64,000 bases of DNA from Saprospiraceae bacterium (GCA_016715105.1 JADKBO010000012.1:1-64000), one strand, 5' to 3'. Counted from the first letter of the stretch, positions 10,601 through 19,775 are shown. The notes: a model not told the origin generated them from the sequence alone. Numbers and translations are program-made.

Positions 10601-10996
10601 ATCCGCATTGATATCTACCATAGAAACTCCAGTGGACCAAAATCCTTGGCCAGCAATTCCAGCTTTGTCGGTTATATCCTCAAATTTCAATTGGCCCTTA
10701 TTCAAATAGAGCTTATTTGCTTCTAGATTGGATGCAAAATAGACATCGTCCAGTCCATCATTATTGATGTCACCAATGGCAACTCCACCTCCGTTATAAA
10801 AGTTTCGATAATTTAGCACATTGATATCAGGTCTGTCCTTTACGTTATTTACAAAGTTGATGCCCGTTTCTTTACCAGTTCTTTCTGTGAAGGATGTTTC
10901 TGTGGATTGACCATCATTTCCTTCTTTACAAGCATTCATGGTCAATATTAAAGTAATAAAGACCAGGTGAATGTATTTGATATTTCTCTGAAACAT
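7691..10996 (-). CDS. Lipoprotein with FG-GAP/VCBS repeats and ASPIC/UnbV domain (CRTAC1-like)
   Basis: 1,101-residue lipoprotein; the signal peptide ends in lipobox MNAC at about residues 20-23. A beta-propeller built of FG-GAP/VCBS repeats with Ca-binding loops (GDINNDGLDDV, FDYDRDGDLDCF, GDLDNDGDLDLV) surrounds an ASPIC/UnbV segment (NYLKIKLKGQGNNTGAIGTRL) near the middle. A second propeller half follows, with the motif EGWWNVIKQDDLDGDGDIDFVVGNWGEN. It is intact, unlike its tandem paralogue 19 bases downstream, and shares the same domain order and the GWWN..D.DGDIDYVVGNYGEN landmark. It follows susD after a terminator-like hairpin, so the pair could be transcribed at a reduced level relative to susCD. 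In Bacteroidota such proteins are often coded beside SusCD pairs; biochemical function is not established. Confidence 0.92.
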   Translation of the reverse strand: MFQRNIKYIHLVFITLILTMNACKEGNDGQSTETSFTERTGKETGINFVNNVKDRPDINVLNYRNFYNGGGVAIGDINNDGLDDVYFASNLEANKLYLNKGQLKFEDITDKAGIAGQGFWSTGVSMVDINADGFLDIYVCYSGEIAGGKRTNELYINNGDLTFSEKASEYGLADDGFTTHASFFDYDRDGDLDCFILNNSYTDPQRIQVVSRDRFNYGAPGGDRLYRNEGGKFVDVTKESGIFSGEIDFGLGVSTGDVNNDGYLDIYVSNDFWERDYLYINQKDGTFKEELTDRFGYISANSMGADIADINNDGFLDIFSTDMLPASNKRLKSAINLEEYFLEDMKMKSTYFFQFVQNGLQLNNGDGTFKEIARYAGVDATDWSWGSLIADFNNDGNKDIFVSNGIYHDITDLDFIDFLADESFVKNVVKESGKTDFTPFAEKLPLNKQVNYLFINDGNLKFKNKAVEMGIKTPSFSNGSAYGDLDNDGDLDLVVNNVNSEAMIYENNTKSNYLKIKLKGQGNNTGAIGTRLQLYTSKGIQILEQLPFRGFQSSCSYDLIFGLEAGVEIDSMKIDWYDGKSTMLEKKSLKMNETNSITYKDVPFTDSKVTITPNHIFKEISAEVFEAPFMHVENLYNDFDHERLMPHMLSNMGPKILKGDLNEDHEDDIILLGAKGQKTSVYIQKNGKFELKDQPAFELDKISDKVAGALFDIDQDNDLDLIIALGGNEYQGGEISFTSRFYLNDGKGNFVPDMLGPYVAGNIGCVVPCDFDNDHDYDLFIGAKSIPGVYGSTPRSWLMRNDGESWTDLTDETIGTLGMVSDATWVDLNGDKWKDLVVVGEWMPITYLLNENGKKLGTKKSLTNSEGWWNVIKQDDLDGDGDIDFVVGNWGENFRFKATVERPLKLYVNDFDKNGKIESILEWYGPEDTKPYPFASKKDLMAQLPYLKKKNLLYSEYANKQVADLIDKDLLDKSEQHICKTFSSGIIWNDNKVLNFVPLPVEAQLSAVFAIDISDYDGDGLKDIFLGGNFYRLKPEVGRIDGFNGGYFKGGKDKQFTFVNAVESGLKIQGEVRDVQFFDGKLFVARNNNSTLVFEPTSFIK

Positions 10997-11196
10997 GCGT
11001 GTATTTATTGGCTGCTAAACTAAATTTTAAAGCTCAAAGTCGGCGTGATTTTAATAGATTATTTTGCTGATCCTCATCAATATTAACAACAACATAGATA
11101 TTAGCGAACTTCCTGATACTGCTAACCTTTGTCTCCTTATTATATTAGGAATAATATGGACCAATTCCTAAAATCAAATGCCTTTTTTTATAAAAA

Positions 11197-11231
11197 CAAA
11201 AGAGGGCCATATAAATACAGCCCTCTCTTTT
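11197..11231 (-). terminator. Terminator or attenuator between susD and the CRTAC1-like genes
   Basis: On the minus strand, AAAGAGAGGGC pairs with GCCCTCTTTT across a ~13-nt loop with one extra base, followed by an interrupted T-rich stretch (TGTTTTTATAAAAAAAGG). It lies 25 bases after the susD stop. Because apparently related genes continue on the same strand, it may act as partial termination that lowers expression of the genes downstream of susCD. Confidence 0.65.
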
Positions 11232-11255
11232 AGATATTAAACAAGAATTCTAAAA

Positions 11256-12968
11256 TTAGAATCCAGTATTCTGTGTTAAGTTTCCTCCAGCAAGATCAAT
11301 CTGTACTGATGGAAGTGGGAAAGCATAGTGCTTAGCCGCAGGTGCATCTGCACCATCAAGCTCAGCGATTCTTACTTCAACTCCATTTACCATATTGGTC
11401 AATTTTGTTTCGTAAGCTCTGTAAGCATTGATAGTAGGCTCAAGAGTTCCCCATCTTCTTAGGTCAAATAATCTGTGACCTTCGAAAGCTAGCTCCAATC
11501 TTCTTTCTCTTCTTACTGCATCTCTTGCAGCAGCTTTATCAGACCAAGCTGCAGTGTAAGGTTTAACTTCGTAGTTAGCCCAAGTGATTCTTGCGTCTTT
11601 GATATCTGTCAAAACAAGTGGACCACCAACAGGACCTTGAGCACAGTTATCTGCTCTATCTCTGATCATGTTTACCAATTCTCTTGCTCTTTCAAGACTT
11701 CCAATTTCAACTTCACACTCCGCAAGCATCAACAATACGTCAGCGTATCTGATGAATTCTACGTTTTTAGCGTGTAATTGGTTAGTAGTCCAACCTGGAC
11801 CAGCTGCATCACTAGTAAGTTTCATATTCTTTCTAGTGCTGTACATTCCAGCCCATCCACTACCTCTGATCCAAGAATCTTTGTGAAGACCCCAATCAAG
11901 ATAAGGAACACCAGTACGACCAGCAGTAAAGTCCAATCTTGGATCAACTGGAGTTGTTGCATTCACAGTCAATCTATTAGCATTCCAATTTGCAACTGGC
12001 AAACCATTTGCATCCACTTGGAAAGCGTTTACCAAATCCTGTGTAGGTTGGTTGAATCCGCAACATCCAGTGTGTGAATCATTGTGAGGAGCTCCAAGTC
12101 TTTCCAAATAGTTTGTGTTAGAACCGTTACCATCACCATCGTTTACAGAAGCTTGGTGAGCAAATAATGATTCTTTATTGTTTTGAGTAGCAATGTTGAA
12201 GTTATCAAGATAACAAGGAGCCAACTCAAATCTGTTTGTAGCAACCACTGCATCAAAAGCAGCCTTTGCACCAGCATAGTCTTTTGCAAATAACTTCGCT
12301 TTTCCAAGTAAAGCTCTAGCAACAGCCTTATCAGATCTACCAACTTGAGATCTTACATCAGGTAAAAGCGTAACTGCCTTTTCCAAATCTGCAATAATCA
12401 AAGGCAATACAGGAACATCATTTTTCTTCCTGAAATCAGCATCTTCTTCGTTGTAGTAAGGGATGTTTACAAATATTTTGTAACCATCAAAGTGATACCA
12501 TGCTCTAAGAAACAAAGCTTCTCCAGTAATTCTGTCAACAAAAGTTGCAGATCCACCAGCTTCTTTGTATCTGTTTGCTAGTTGAATGGTATTGTTTGAT
12601 CTCCTTACACCTTCATAAATGGCGCTGAATTTTTCCTGATATTGAGATAAACCTGGATCCCATTTGTACAAACTGTTCTGTTGGAAGTTAGCTCCATCAG
12701 AAAGCTCAGATCCTTTGTGTGCATCATCAGATGCATAGTTGAATGTATAATTTGAAGGAGCAGCACCCCATGGGTTACCTTGTCCGTTATAACCATTCAA
12801 CATTTTATAAACTGAAATCAATGATGCATTCACACCATTTTCATCAGCAGCCAAAACGTCTGATGATACTGCACCTTGTACAGGTGTTTCTAGGTAACTG
12901 TCTCCACAAGAAGAGAACATCAAACCAGATACACCAAATGCAAATAAAAATTTAAATATATTCTTCAT
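11256..12968 (-). CDS. SusD/RagB family outer-membrane nutrient-binding lipoprotein
   Basis: 570-residue SusD-type lipoprotein that caps the SusC porin and captures the glycan or other nutrient at the cell surface. Signal peptide with lipobox FSSC at about residues 18-21, followed by the usual SusD start (DSYLETPVQG). Family landmarks include the helical segment EALFLRAWYHFDGYKIFVNIPYY near residues 148-170, the tetratricopeptide-like core (ARALLGKAKLFAKDYAGAKAAFDAVV), and the C-terminal REERRLELAFEGHRLFDLRRWG motif, ending LTQNTGF. It lies 20 bases downstream of susC and ends before a hairpin. Ligand cannot be inferred beyond the neighbouring GH1. Confidence 0.95.
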   Translation of the reverse strand: MKNIFKFLFAFGVSGLMFSSCGDSYLETPVQGAVSSDVLAADENGVNASLISVYKMLNGYNGQGNPWGAAPSNYTFNYASDDAHKGSELSDGANFQQNSLYKWDPGLSQYQEKFSAIYEGVRRSNNTIQLANRYKEAGGSATFVDRITGEALFLRAWYHFDGYKIFVNIPYYNEEDADFRKKNDVPVLPLIIADLEKAVTLLPDVRSQVGRSDKAVARALLGKAKLFAKDYAGAKAAFDAVVATNRFELAPCYLDNFNIATQNNKESLFAHQASVNDGDGNGSNTNYLERLGAPHNDSHTGCCGFNQPTQDLVNAFQVDANGLPVANWNANRLTVNATTPVDPRLDFTAGRTGVPYLDWGLHKDSWIRGSGWAGMYSTRKNMKLTSDAAGPGWTTNQLHAKNVEFIRYADVLLMLAECEVEIGSLERARELVNMIRDRADNCAQGPVGGPLVLTDIKDARITWANYEVKPYTAAWSDKAAARDAVRRERRLELAFEGHRLFDLRRWGTLEPTINAYRAYETKLTNMVNGVEVRIAELDGADAPAAKHYAFPLPSVQIDLAGGNLTQNTGF

Positions 12969-12988
12969 TTTACTTTTTATTTATTTGA

Positions 12989-15900
12989 TTAAAAATCAGC
13001 TACAACACCGAAAGTAAAGATTTTTGAAGAAGGTAATTGACCTATGTCATAACCTGTCCAAATATCGTTAAGGTTGTTTCCTGGTCCAACGTTTGCATTT
13101 GACAATGCTGGATCCAATCCACTATAGCCAGTGATCGTAAGAAGGTTTTGACCTTGTGCATAAACTTTCAATTTGCTCAAACCAACTTTGCTTGCAGCAA
13201 AAGGAATGGTGTAACCAACTTGCAATTGACCTAATCTTAAATAAGAACCATCTTCAACATAATAAGAACTTGCAAATCTAGATCCAGTATCAGCAGCATT
13301 CAATTTTGGAGTGCCGTTGGTACCATTTTCCAAATAATAGTCTCTATGTACGTTAGCGAAGAATTGTCTGAAGTGAGTAAATACTCTTGTATAGTTGAAA
13401 ATGTCATTTCCATATGATCCAACTAAAAATGCATTCACATCAAATTTCTTGAAAGATACGCCTAAGTTCAAACCACCAAAAAAGTCAGGGTGAGGATTAC
13501 CAATGATGTCATAATCAGAGTCATTGATCACTTTATCACCGTTTAAGTCTTTGAATCTCAAACCTCCGATAACTTCACCTGGATTTTGCTCAATTGCATC
13601 CAAGTCTGCTTGAGTTTGGAAAGTACCATCTACTACGAAACCTCTGAATGAAGAGATAGGGAATCCAACTTTGTTGATATTGATGTTTGTTGACAAACGG
13701 TTATCAATAACACCTTGTTGTCCGTTTGGATAGAAGAAGTCAACAGCATCATCAACTTTTAAGATTTCGTTTACGTATCTACCTAAGTTCAAGTCAATGT
13801 TGTATGACAAGTTTTTAGAGATATTGTCTCTCCAAGTAATTTGGAAATCAAAACCTGTGTTTTGCATAGATGCAACGTTTCTAAATGGAACAGTTACGAA
13901 TCCAACAGTACCAGGAAGTGCAGAGTTGTAAAGAAGGTCATTTGTTTTTCTTCTATAAACATCTAATACAACACCAAGTTTGTTGTCTAATAAAGTTGCG
14001 TCAATACCGATGTTTGCAGTTTCTCCTTCTTCCCATTTGGTAGGTGAGTTAAGTGCGTCAGTACCAATCGCTGTCAAGTGATAACCAGTTGTTGCTGAGT
14101 TGTTTGATCCATCAATTGAATAAAATGCAGAACCGATAGAACCACCCCATCTGTCAACGAAGTTGTAATCTGGAATTGCTTGATTACCAGTTTTACCCCA
14201 GCTCAATCTCAATTTCAAATCATCAAACATACCGTCTTTCATGAAGTCTTCACCGCTGATTCTCCAAGCAGCAGAAACCGCAGGGAATACTGCATATCTG
14301 TTTGCAGGTGAGAATTTTGAAGATCCATCTCTTCTTACAGTAGCTGACAAGAAGTATTTGTCATCCAAAGAGTAATCCACTTTACCAAACATAGAAAGTA
14401 ATCTGCTTTGGTTACCATTAGAACCAACTTGTCTAGTATCTGCTTGGCCAAAGGCTGCATTTAGGTACCAGATATTTGGATCTATTGAGAAGTAATTATT
14501 CAATGAACCGTTAAGGTTTCTTGTTTTAGAATCTTGTGACTCATAACCAAGTAATACACCGATGTTGTGTCTTTCAGAAAGTGTTTTAGTATAGTTGATT
14601 GTATTTGAGAAAATAGTACCATAAGAAGTTCCGAAATACTCACTAAAGTTTTGAGCACCTTGGTTTTCTTGGTTTTCAGGAGTTCTGAAAGAGAAGTTAA
14701 CTCCATTGTAGTTACTCAAGTTTACGTTGTATGAAGTTCTGAAAGTAAGACCTGTGATAGGAGTGATTTCAGCATAAACGTTACCCAAGATGTTATTTGT
14801 AAAGTTGTTATTGTCTTTACCTCTGTATAACATAGCAACTGGGTTAGAAGAGTTACCTGTATTTGCAGTTTTAGAACCACCAAATGAGTTTCTGTTTCCA
14901 TCAGCGTCTACAGAAGTTCCTTCGTCATAAACTGGGATGATTGGAATTGTTTTGTAAATCTGTGATGCAGCACCTTGCTCAGACTGCTGTACACCGTTTA
15001 CTCTGTTTGTACGAGCAAAGTTTACGTTTTCACCAACTTTCAACCAATCAGTGATTTTGTAGCTTGAGTTAGCTCTTACAGTGTATCTATCAAATTTTTG
15101 ATAGTTGATGTAACCTTCTTGGTTCAACAAACCAGCACTAATAGCATAAGTTGATTTGTCAGTACCACCAGAAATAGATAAAGTGTGGTCATTAACCAAA
15201 CCTGTTCTTGTCATTTCATCCCAGAAGTTGGTTCCAGAAGAAGTTCTCATGATTGGATTATTAAACCTGTCATAAGTTCCTGGATCACCATTGGTTGCAG
15301 GGAAAATGAATGTAGTCAATTTATCATTTTGGATATAAGAAGGAAGCGCTTGACCACCATTGGTGAAAAATTGCTTACTCATGTCCAAAAATTCATTGGC
15401 ATCAGTAATCAAGATATCTCCCCAACCTTTAGTATCTCTAGCACCAGAAATAGAACCAGAATAAGTCAATTTTGGCTTACCTGCTTTTCCTTGCTTAGTA
15501 GTGATTACAATAACACCATTAGAAGCTCTAGAACCATAGATAGAAGCTGTAGAAGGATCTTTAAGAACTTGCATAGACTCGATGTCATTTGGGTTCAAGT
15601 TAAGGTTACCTTTGTCTACAATTTGCACACCATCAATGATGTAAAGAGGGTCATTGTTTCCGAAAGAAGAAATACCCCTGATTCTAATGTTTGCCGCATC
15701 TCCAGCTTGACCAGAAGTTGACATAGTCACACCTGCAGCCCTACCTTGTAATTTTTGCGCAAAAGAAGAAGCCACAATTGTCTGGATATCTTCTGCTTTG
15801 ATTACAGCAACAGATCCAGAAATGTCTCTTTTTCTTTGAATTTGGTAACCAGTTACGACTACCTCATCTAGAACCTCAGCATCTACTTCGAGGTTAAGAT

Positions 15901-16201
15901 TGAATGTTCCACCCTGTCCAACTGCAATTTCTTGAGTCTTGTATCCAGTGAAAGATACTTGAATGGTTGAATTTGCCGCCACGCTGAGTGAATAAGATCC
16001 ATCAATGTCTGTGATGGTTCCATTTGAAGTTCCTGCTTCAAGAATCGTAACACCGGGAAGTCCAACACCATTTTCATCTAAAATGGTACCCGATACAGAT
16101 ACTTGAGCAATTGCAGAAGCACTCATCAATGTGATGAGTACAACCGAGAATAGCCATCTCTTTGCCAGAAAAAGCAAACTGATTGGTTTCGTTTGTTTCA
16201 T
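12989..16201 (-). CDS. SusC/RagA family TonB-dependent transporter
   Basis: 1,070-residue TonB-linked outer-membrane transporter. Order: signal peptide (residues 1-32, ending SASAIAQ), an N-terminal carboxypeptidase-D-like domain (VSGTILDENGVGLPGVTI ... GTITDIDGSYSL), the TonB-box/plug region (EVVVTGYQIQRKRDISGSV, then SFAQKLQGRAAGV and IRIRGISSFGNNDPLYIIDG), and a large beta-barrel ending FTFGVVADF. Length is normal. It heads a minus-strand cluster with susD 20 bases downstream; the 822-bp region upstream holds dyad-symmetric candidate operators. Imports oligosaccharides or other bulky nutrients using TonB energy. Confidence 0.96.
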   Translation of the reverse strand: MKQTKPISLLFLAKRWLFSVVLITLMSASAIAQVSVSGTILDENGVGLPGVTILEAGTSNGTITDIDGSYSLSVAANSTIQVSFTGYKTQEIAVGQGGTFNLNLEVDAEVLDEVVVTGYQIQRKRDISGSVAVIKAEDIQTIVASSFAQKLQGRAAGVTMSTSGQAGDAANIRIRGISSFGNNDPLYIIDGVQIVDKGNLNLNPNDIESMQVLKDPSTASIYGSRASNGVIVITTKQGKAGKPKLTYSGSISGARDTKGWGDILITDANEFLDMSKQFFTNGGQALPSYIQNDKLTTFIFPATNGDPGTYDRFNNPIMRTSSGTNFWDEMTRTGLVNDHTLSISGGTDKSTYAISAGLLNQEGYINYQKFDRYTVRANSSYKITDWLKVGENVNFARTNRVNGVQQSEQGAASQIYKTIPIIPVYDEGTSVDADGNRNSFGGSKTANTGNSSNPVAMLYRGKDNNNFTNNILGNVYAEITPITGLTFRTSYNVNLSNYNGVNFSFRTPENQENQGAQNFSEYFGTSYGTIFSNTINYTKTLSERHNIGVLLGYESQDSKTRNLNGSLNNYFSIDPNIWYLNAAFGQADTRQVGSNGNQSRLLSMFGKVDYSLDDKYFLSATVRRDGSSKFSPANRYAVFPAVSAAWRISGEDFMKDGMFDDLKLRLSWGKTGNQAIPDYNFVDRWGGSIGSAFYSIDGSNNSATTGYHLTAIGTDALNSPTKWEEGETANIGIDATLLDNKLGVVLDVYRRKTNDLLYNSALPGTVGFVTVPFRNVASMQNTGFDFQITWRDNISKNLSYNIDLNLGRYVNEILKVDDAVDFFYPNGQQGVIDNRLSTNININKVGFPISSFRGFVVDGTFQTQADLDAIEQNPGEVIGGLRFKDLNGDKVINDSDYDIIGNPHPDFFGGLNLGVSFKKFDVNAFLVGSYGNDIFNYTRVFTHFRQFFANVHRDYYLENGTNGTPKLNAADTGSRFASSYYVEDGSYLRLGQLQVGYTIPFAASKVGLSKLKVYAQGQNLLTITGYSGLDPALSNANVGPGNNLNDIWTGYDIGQLPSSKIFTFGVVADF

Positions 16202-17023
16202 GCTACTTTAACGATTTAAATTGTTTAATAAAAAAAAGTTCTTTGAATATATATAAAGTTACCTTTATCCAACCCCTAAAAAAACTCTGTGAGCCTTAAA
16301 AAATCCTTAACATAATCTAATAGCTAACGCTTCAAATGTTAATTGTGCGGCTTGCAGTTCCCGCAAAAGTATTCGAAAATATTTTGATTTTCCAATTTTA
16401 ATAGTGGTAAAAATCTGGTAGGAAAAAAATTAAAATTGGAATTTGCAACTATGAAACATTTATATTTCAGGCAGGAAGTGTTTACAAATAGTTCAAAATC
16501 AATTAGATAATCCTTATTGGAATTATAAATAAATTGACTTTTTGTTAATTTTATCTTAACATGAATTATTGTACAAATTTTTGAAAATGCATATTTTTTA
16601 ACAATAAATCTGTTTTTTTGATAAAATACTCAAGAAATCAGGCCATTTATGGACGTAAATTCAAGACATTTTAAAATTATTTATATCAAATATATTTTTA
16701 CAAGCCCTGTAAAACAATACAATCGAACGCTTGTATGTTCTAATTTTTGCTTTATGCCAACGTGAATGTTGCCCTTATTTGTCAATTAGAAGACTTAATC
16801 CCCAATATAAAATCACTTTTAAAAAATGTATGAGCTCATCTTACTACATTTAGTGCACCAATGTGCAGGGTAAATGATAAGGATATTTGTAACTAATTCA
16901 ATAAAGAACCAACGTATATATTATATATAAGGTGGACTGATTATAATCAATGAAAAGACAAGGATTCTTTTATCACGTATATTCGTAAAAACAATAAAAG
17001 TCTCACAACAATAAAGCGATATC
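16202..17023. other. Divergent intergenic region between susC (minus) and the FAD oxidoreductase (plus)
   Basis: 822 bases without a credible gene, very AT-rich. It must hold the promoters of both divergent units. The clearest structures are two neighbouring dyads at 16696-16736, annotated separately. I see no confident -7/-33 pair for either gene. Confidence 0.6.
16696..16736. promoter_or_regulatory. Two adjacent dyad-symmetric candidate operator sites
   Basis: First dyad 16696-16714 is perfect: TTTTACA-AGCCC-TGTAAAA (7-bp arms, 5-nt spacer). Two bases later, 16717-16736 is an imperfect 20-bp palindrome, ATACAATCGAACGCTTGTAT, symmetric at 16 of 20 positions. Both lie mid-way in the divergent intergenic region, about 300 bases from the FAD gene and 500 from susC. 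Dyads of this size typically bind dimeric regulators; the protein is unknown. Confidence 0.4.
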
Positions 17024-18366
17024 ATGAAAGTCATCATCATAGGCAACGGCATAGCTGGATCAAATGCTGCAAGGTATATCAGAAAGATGGGTGATCATGA
17101 AATTTTCATGGTTTCTGGTGAAGGTCAATACCCGTTTTCGCGAACAGCTTTGATGTATATCTATATGGGACATGTTCCATTTGCAGGGACAAAATTGTAT
17201 GAAGACTTCTTTTGGGAAAAAAACCGAATCAGTTTAGTTAACAAATGGGTATCACAAATTAATTATTCAGAGAAATCTGTGGTTTTTGAAGATGGAAGTA
17301 CTTTGCCCTATGACAAACTCATAATTGCCACAGGATCAAAGCCCAATAAATTTGGTTGGCCGGGCCAAGATTTAAAGGGTGTGCAAGGATTGTATTCTCT
17401 TCAGGATTTAGAAAGTATGGAGCAGGCTAGCCAGACAGGTGTCAACCATGCAGTCATTGTAGGTGGTGGCCTCATTGGGGTTGAAATGGCAGAAATGTTT
17501 CACTCCCGAAATATACCTGTGACTTTTTTGGTCAGAGAAAAAAGTTTTGGGATGTAGTGCTGCCGGCAGAGGAAGCCCAAATGGTTTCAGAGCATATTTT
17601 GAAACATGGAATTGACCTTCGGTTGGAGTCTGAAATAAGTGAGATACTTGATGATGGCAATGGATCAGTTTCAGGAGTAGTTACTAAAAGTGGTGAACAT
17701 ATCAAATGTAATTTTGTAGGGCTTACTGTTGGGGTGAGTCCAAATATTCAATTTTTAAAAGAATCTGGCATTGAGATAAACAGAGGTATATTGGTGGATG
17801 AATTCCTAAGGACCAACATTCCTGATGTATTTGCCATTGGAGATTGTGCCGAAATAAGGAAACCAGCTGTTGGTAGAAAACCTATTGAAGCTGTTTGGTA
17901 TACAGGTAGGACGATGGGACAATTTGTAGCACATACAGTTTGTGGAAAACCCACTGCATATGATCCAGGTCTTTGGTTTAATTCTGCGAAATTTTTTGAC
18001 ATAGAATATCAAGTATATGGAGAAATATTAGCCACTAGACCAGAACAAACCCAAACCTTTTATTGGCAACACCCTGAATTGGAAAAATCAATCAGAATAG
18101 ATTTCAAAAAAGATACCAAACAAGTCATTGGTTTTAATTTGATGGGTATAAGATTTAGACAGGAAGTCTGCCATCATTGGATTAAAAATGGCACAACCAT
18201 TAATGAGGTGATGCAAAACCTTGCATTGGCAAACTTCGATCCCGAATTTTATGAAGAATATGAAGAACAAATTGTAAATACATATAATAAGGAGTATGGT
18301 GAGCAAGTAAAACACCAAGGAAAGCGAAAATTATCATTAGTAAACAGATTACTTTCAAAAATATAA
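17024..18366 (+). CDS. FAD/NAD(P)-dependent oxidoreductase, interrupted by an apparent 1-base frameshift
   Basis: Pyridine-nucleotide-disulfide-oxidoreductase-fold protein, about 447 residues when joined. The N-terminal FAD motif GNGIAGSNAA is at residues 7-16, ATGSKPN near 105, the NAD(P) motif VGGGLIGVEMAE near 150, and in the second piece PDVFAIGDCAEI closes the FAD site. The first frame stops at 17555-17557 (SFGM then TAG). Adding one T to the T4 run at 17545-17548 restores SFWDVVLPAEEA, where W-D-V-V-L-P matches the normal spacing after the NAD domain. Both halves are otherwise intact. The 4Fe-4S membrane protein begins 5 bases downstream, so the two are probably co-transcribed; I infer electron transfer from NAD(P)H through FAD to the iron-sulfur partner. 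Related to nitrite-reductase/rubredoxin-reductase-like flavoproteins; not a disulfide reductase by motif. Confidence 0.88.
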
Positions 18367-18371
18367 AAGCC

Positions 18372-19751
18372 ATGTCAACAAACTATAAATCAATTTCTGT
18401 AGCGTCTCACCACCAAACAGAAAATTTGAGCACGGTCCAAAAAATAAGTCTGGCAATGCTTAGTCTAGGTGGGTTGATGCAAGTCATCTATTGGTTTGGT
18501 GGACTTACCGAAGCTCCAAGCCTCTGGTTATGGCCATCGCTGTTACTAGGTGCAGTTGGAACTGCGTGGTATGGCTATGACCAATACAATAATAAAATAC
18601 CAGGTGTAAAAAACAATGGAGTTTGGTTTAAAAGCCTCACTTCAAGAGGTTCTGTTGCTTGGATGCTGGGCATTATACTTACTGCCTTTTATATAATATT
18701 ATATTGGTTTCCACAATATTTGGGATTGGGAAGCAAAGAAACAGGAAACACTGGTTTGATACGGTTATTTGACCCATTGAGTCAAATGATCACTGGACAC
18801 GATGCTTCACAATGGTTTGTCTATGGTGCTTTGTATACATTTATTATATTCTTCCTTGGTTTGAAATTTATCTGGAAATACCGCTACAATAAATATCAAG
18901 TTTTCAGAACGATATCCATTATGTTTTTCCAAACCATCATAGCATTTTTGCTTCCTTCAGTTTTGGAAAGCTTTAGTTTACCATTCAATGATTTTAAGAA
19001 TATATGGCCGCTCAATTATTATTTTTTCTTTGATTGGCATATAGATGAATTATTGGCTTCTGGTAATTTTGGGATTTTCGTTTTGTTCTGGGGAATTCTT
19101 TCTTTTTTAGTGCTGACTCCCATACTTACCTATTTTTATGGAAAGAGGTGGTATTGTTCATGGGTTTGTGGTTGTGGCGGCTTGGCAGAAACTGCGGGAG
19201 ATCCTTTTAGACAACTGTCAGATAAATCTCTCAAGGCTTGGAAAATTGAGCGATGGATGATCCACAGTATATTGGTATTTGTATTTTTAATGACTGCTTT
19301 GGTATTGTACACCAGATTCACTGGCCAAGAATATTTCTTATTTTTGAATAGCGGTGCTGTAAGTAATTTATATGGCTTTTTGATCGGGTCTGCCTTTTCT
19401 GGAGTGATTGGCGTGGGTTTTTATCCTTTGATGGGTAGCAGGGTTTGGTGTAGGTTTGGTTGCCCAATGGCAGCATATCTAGGCCTCTTACAAAAAACAA
19501 AGTCTAAATTTAGGATAACCACGAACGGAGGTCAATGCATCAGTTGTGGCAATTGTTCTACCTATTGCGAAATGGGTATTGATGTAAAATCATATGCACA
19601 GCGCGGACAAGATATTGTCAGATCCTCTTGCGTAGGTTGTGGTATTTGCTCAGCAGTCTGCCCTCGTGGTGTTTTAAGATTGGAAAATGCAGGAAATGAC
19701 ATCGACAAAAGGGCAAAAGAAACAAGGGCCATGTTTGGTGACTTTGAATGA
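18372..19751 (+). CDS. Membrane-bound polyferredoxin (NapH/CcoG-like 4Fe-4S protein)
   Basis: 459-residue integral membrane iron-sulfur protein. About eight hydrophobic segments lie between residues 20 and 355. Two cysteine motifs at the membrane face, WYCSWVCGCGG (near 262-272) and VWCRFGCPMA (near 360), resemble the NapH/NosR/RdxA class, although the first reads C-x3-C-G-C-G-G instead of the usual C-x3-CP. The C-terminal soluble part has two complete ferredoxin clusters: CISCGNCSTYCEMG and CVGCGICSAVCPRG. It follows the flavoprotein by 5 bases and ends at a hairpin. No nap, nos or cco genes are nearby, so its electron acceptor is unknown; transfer to the quinone pool or to a periplasmic reductase is inference. 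Confidence 0.88.
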   Translation: MSTNYKSISVASHHQTENLSTVQKISLAMLSLGGLMQVIYWFGGLTEAPSLWLWPSLLLGAVGTAWYGYDQYNNKIPGVKNNGVWFKSLTSRGSVAWMLGIILTAFYIILYWFPQYLGLGSKETGNTGLIRLFDPLSQMITGHDASQWFVYGALYTFIIFFLGLKFIWKYRYNKYQVFRTISIMFFQTIIAFLLPSVLESFSLPFNDFKNIWPLNYYFFFDWHIDELLASGNFGIFVLFWGILSFLVLTPILTYFYGKRWYCSWVCGCGGLAETAGDPFRQLSDKSLKAWKIERWMIHSILVFVFLMTALVLYTRFTGQEYFLFLNSGAVSNLYGFLIGSAFSGVIGVGFYPLMGSRVWCRFGCPMAAYLGLLQKTKSKFRITTNGGQCISCGNCSTYCEMGIDVKSYAQRGQDIVRSSCVGCGICSAVCPRGVLRLENAGNDIDKRAKETRAMFGDFE

Positions 19752-19774
19752 TAAAAATCAAAAATTGATTTTTA
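19752..19774. terminator. Bidirectional AT-rich hairpin between convergent genes
   Basis: Perfect 10-bp inverted repeat TAAAAATCAA / TTGATTTTTA with a 3-nt loop, directly after the stop of the polyferredoxin gene and just before the stop of the convergent acidic-protein gene. The stem is AT-rich, so termination strength is doubtful. Confidence 0.5.
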
Positions 19775-19775
19775 C

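Noticed and set aside
15185..15721. 178-codon open frame antisense to susC
   Set aside because: Fully inside susC on the other strand, Ser/Arg/Ile rich, no start context or motif.
17557..18366. Separate second oxidoreductase gene
   Set aside because: The piece starts mid-domain with no FAD motif; it is the continuation of the flavoprotein after a one-base shift.
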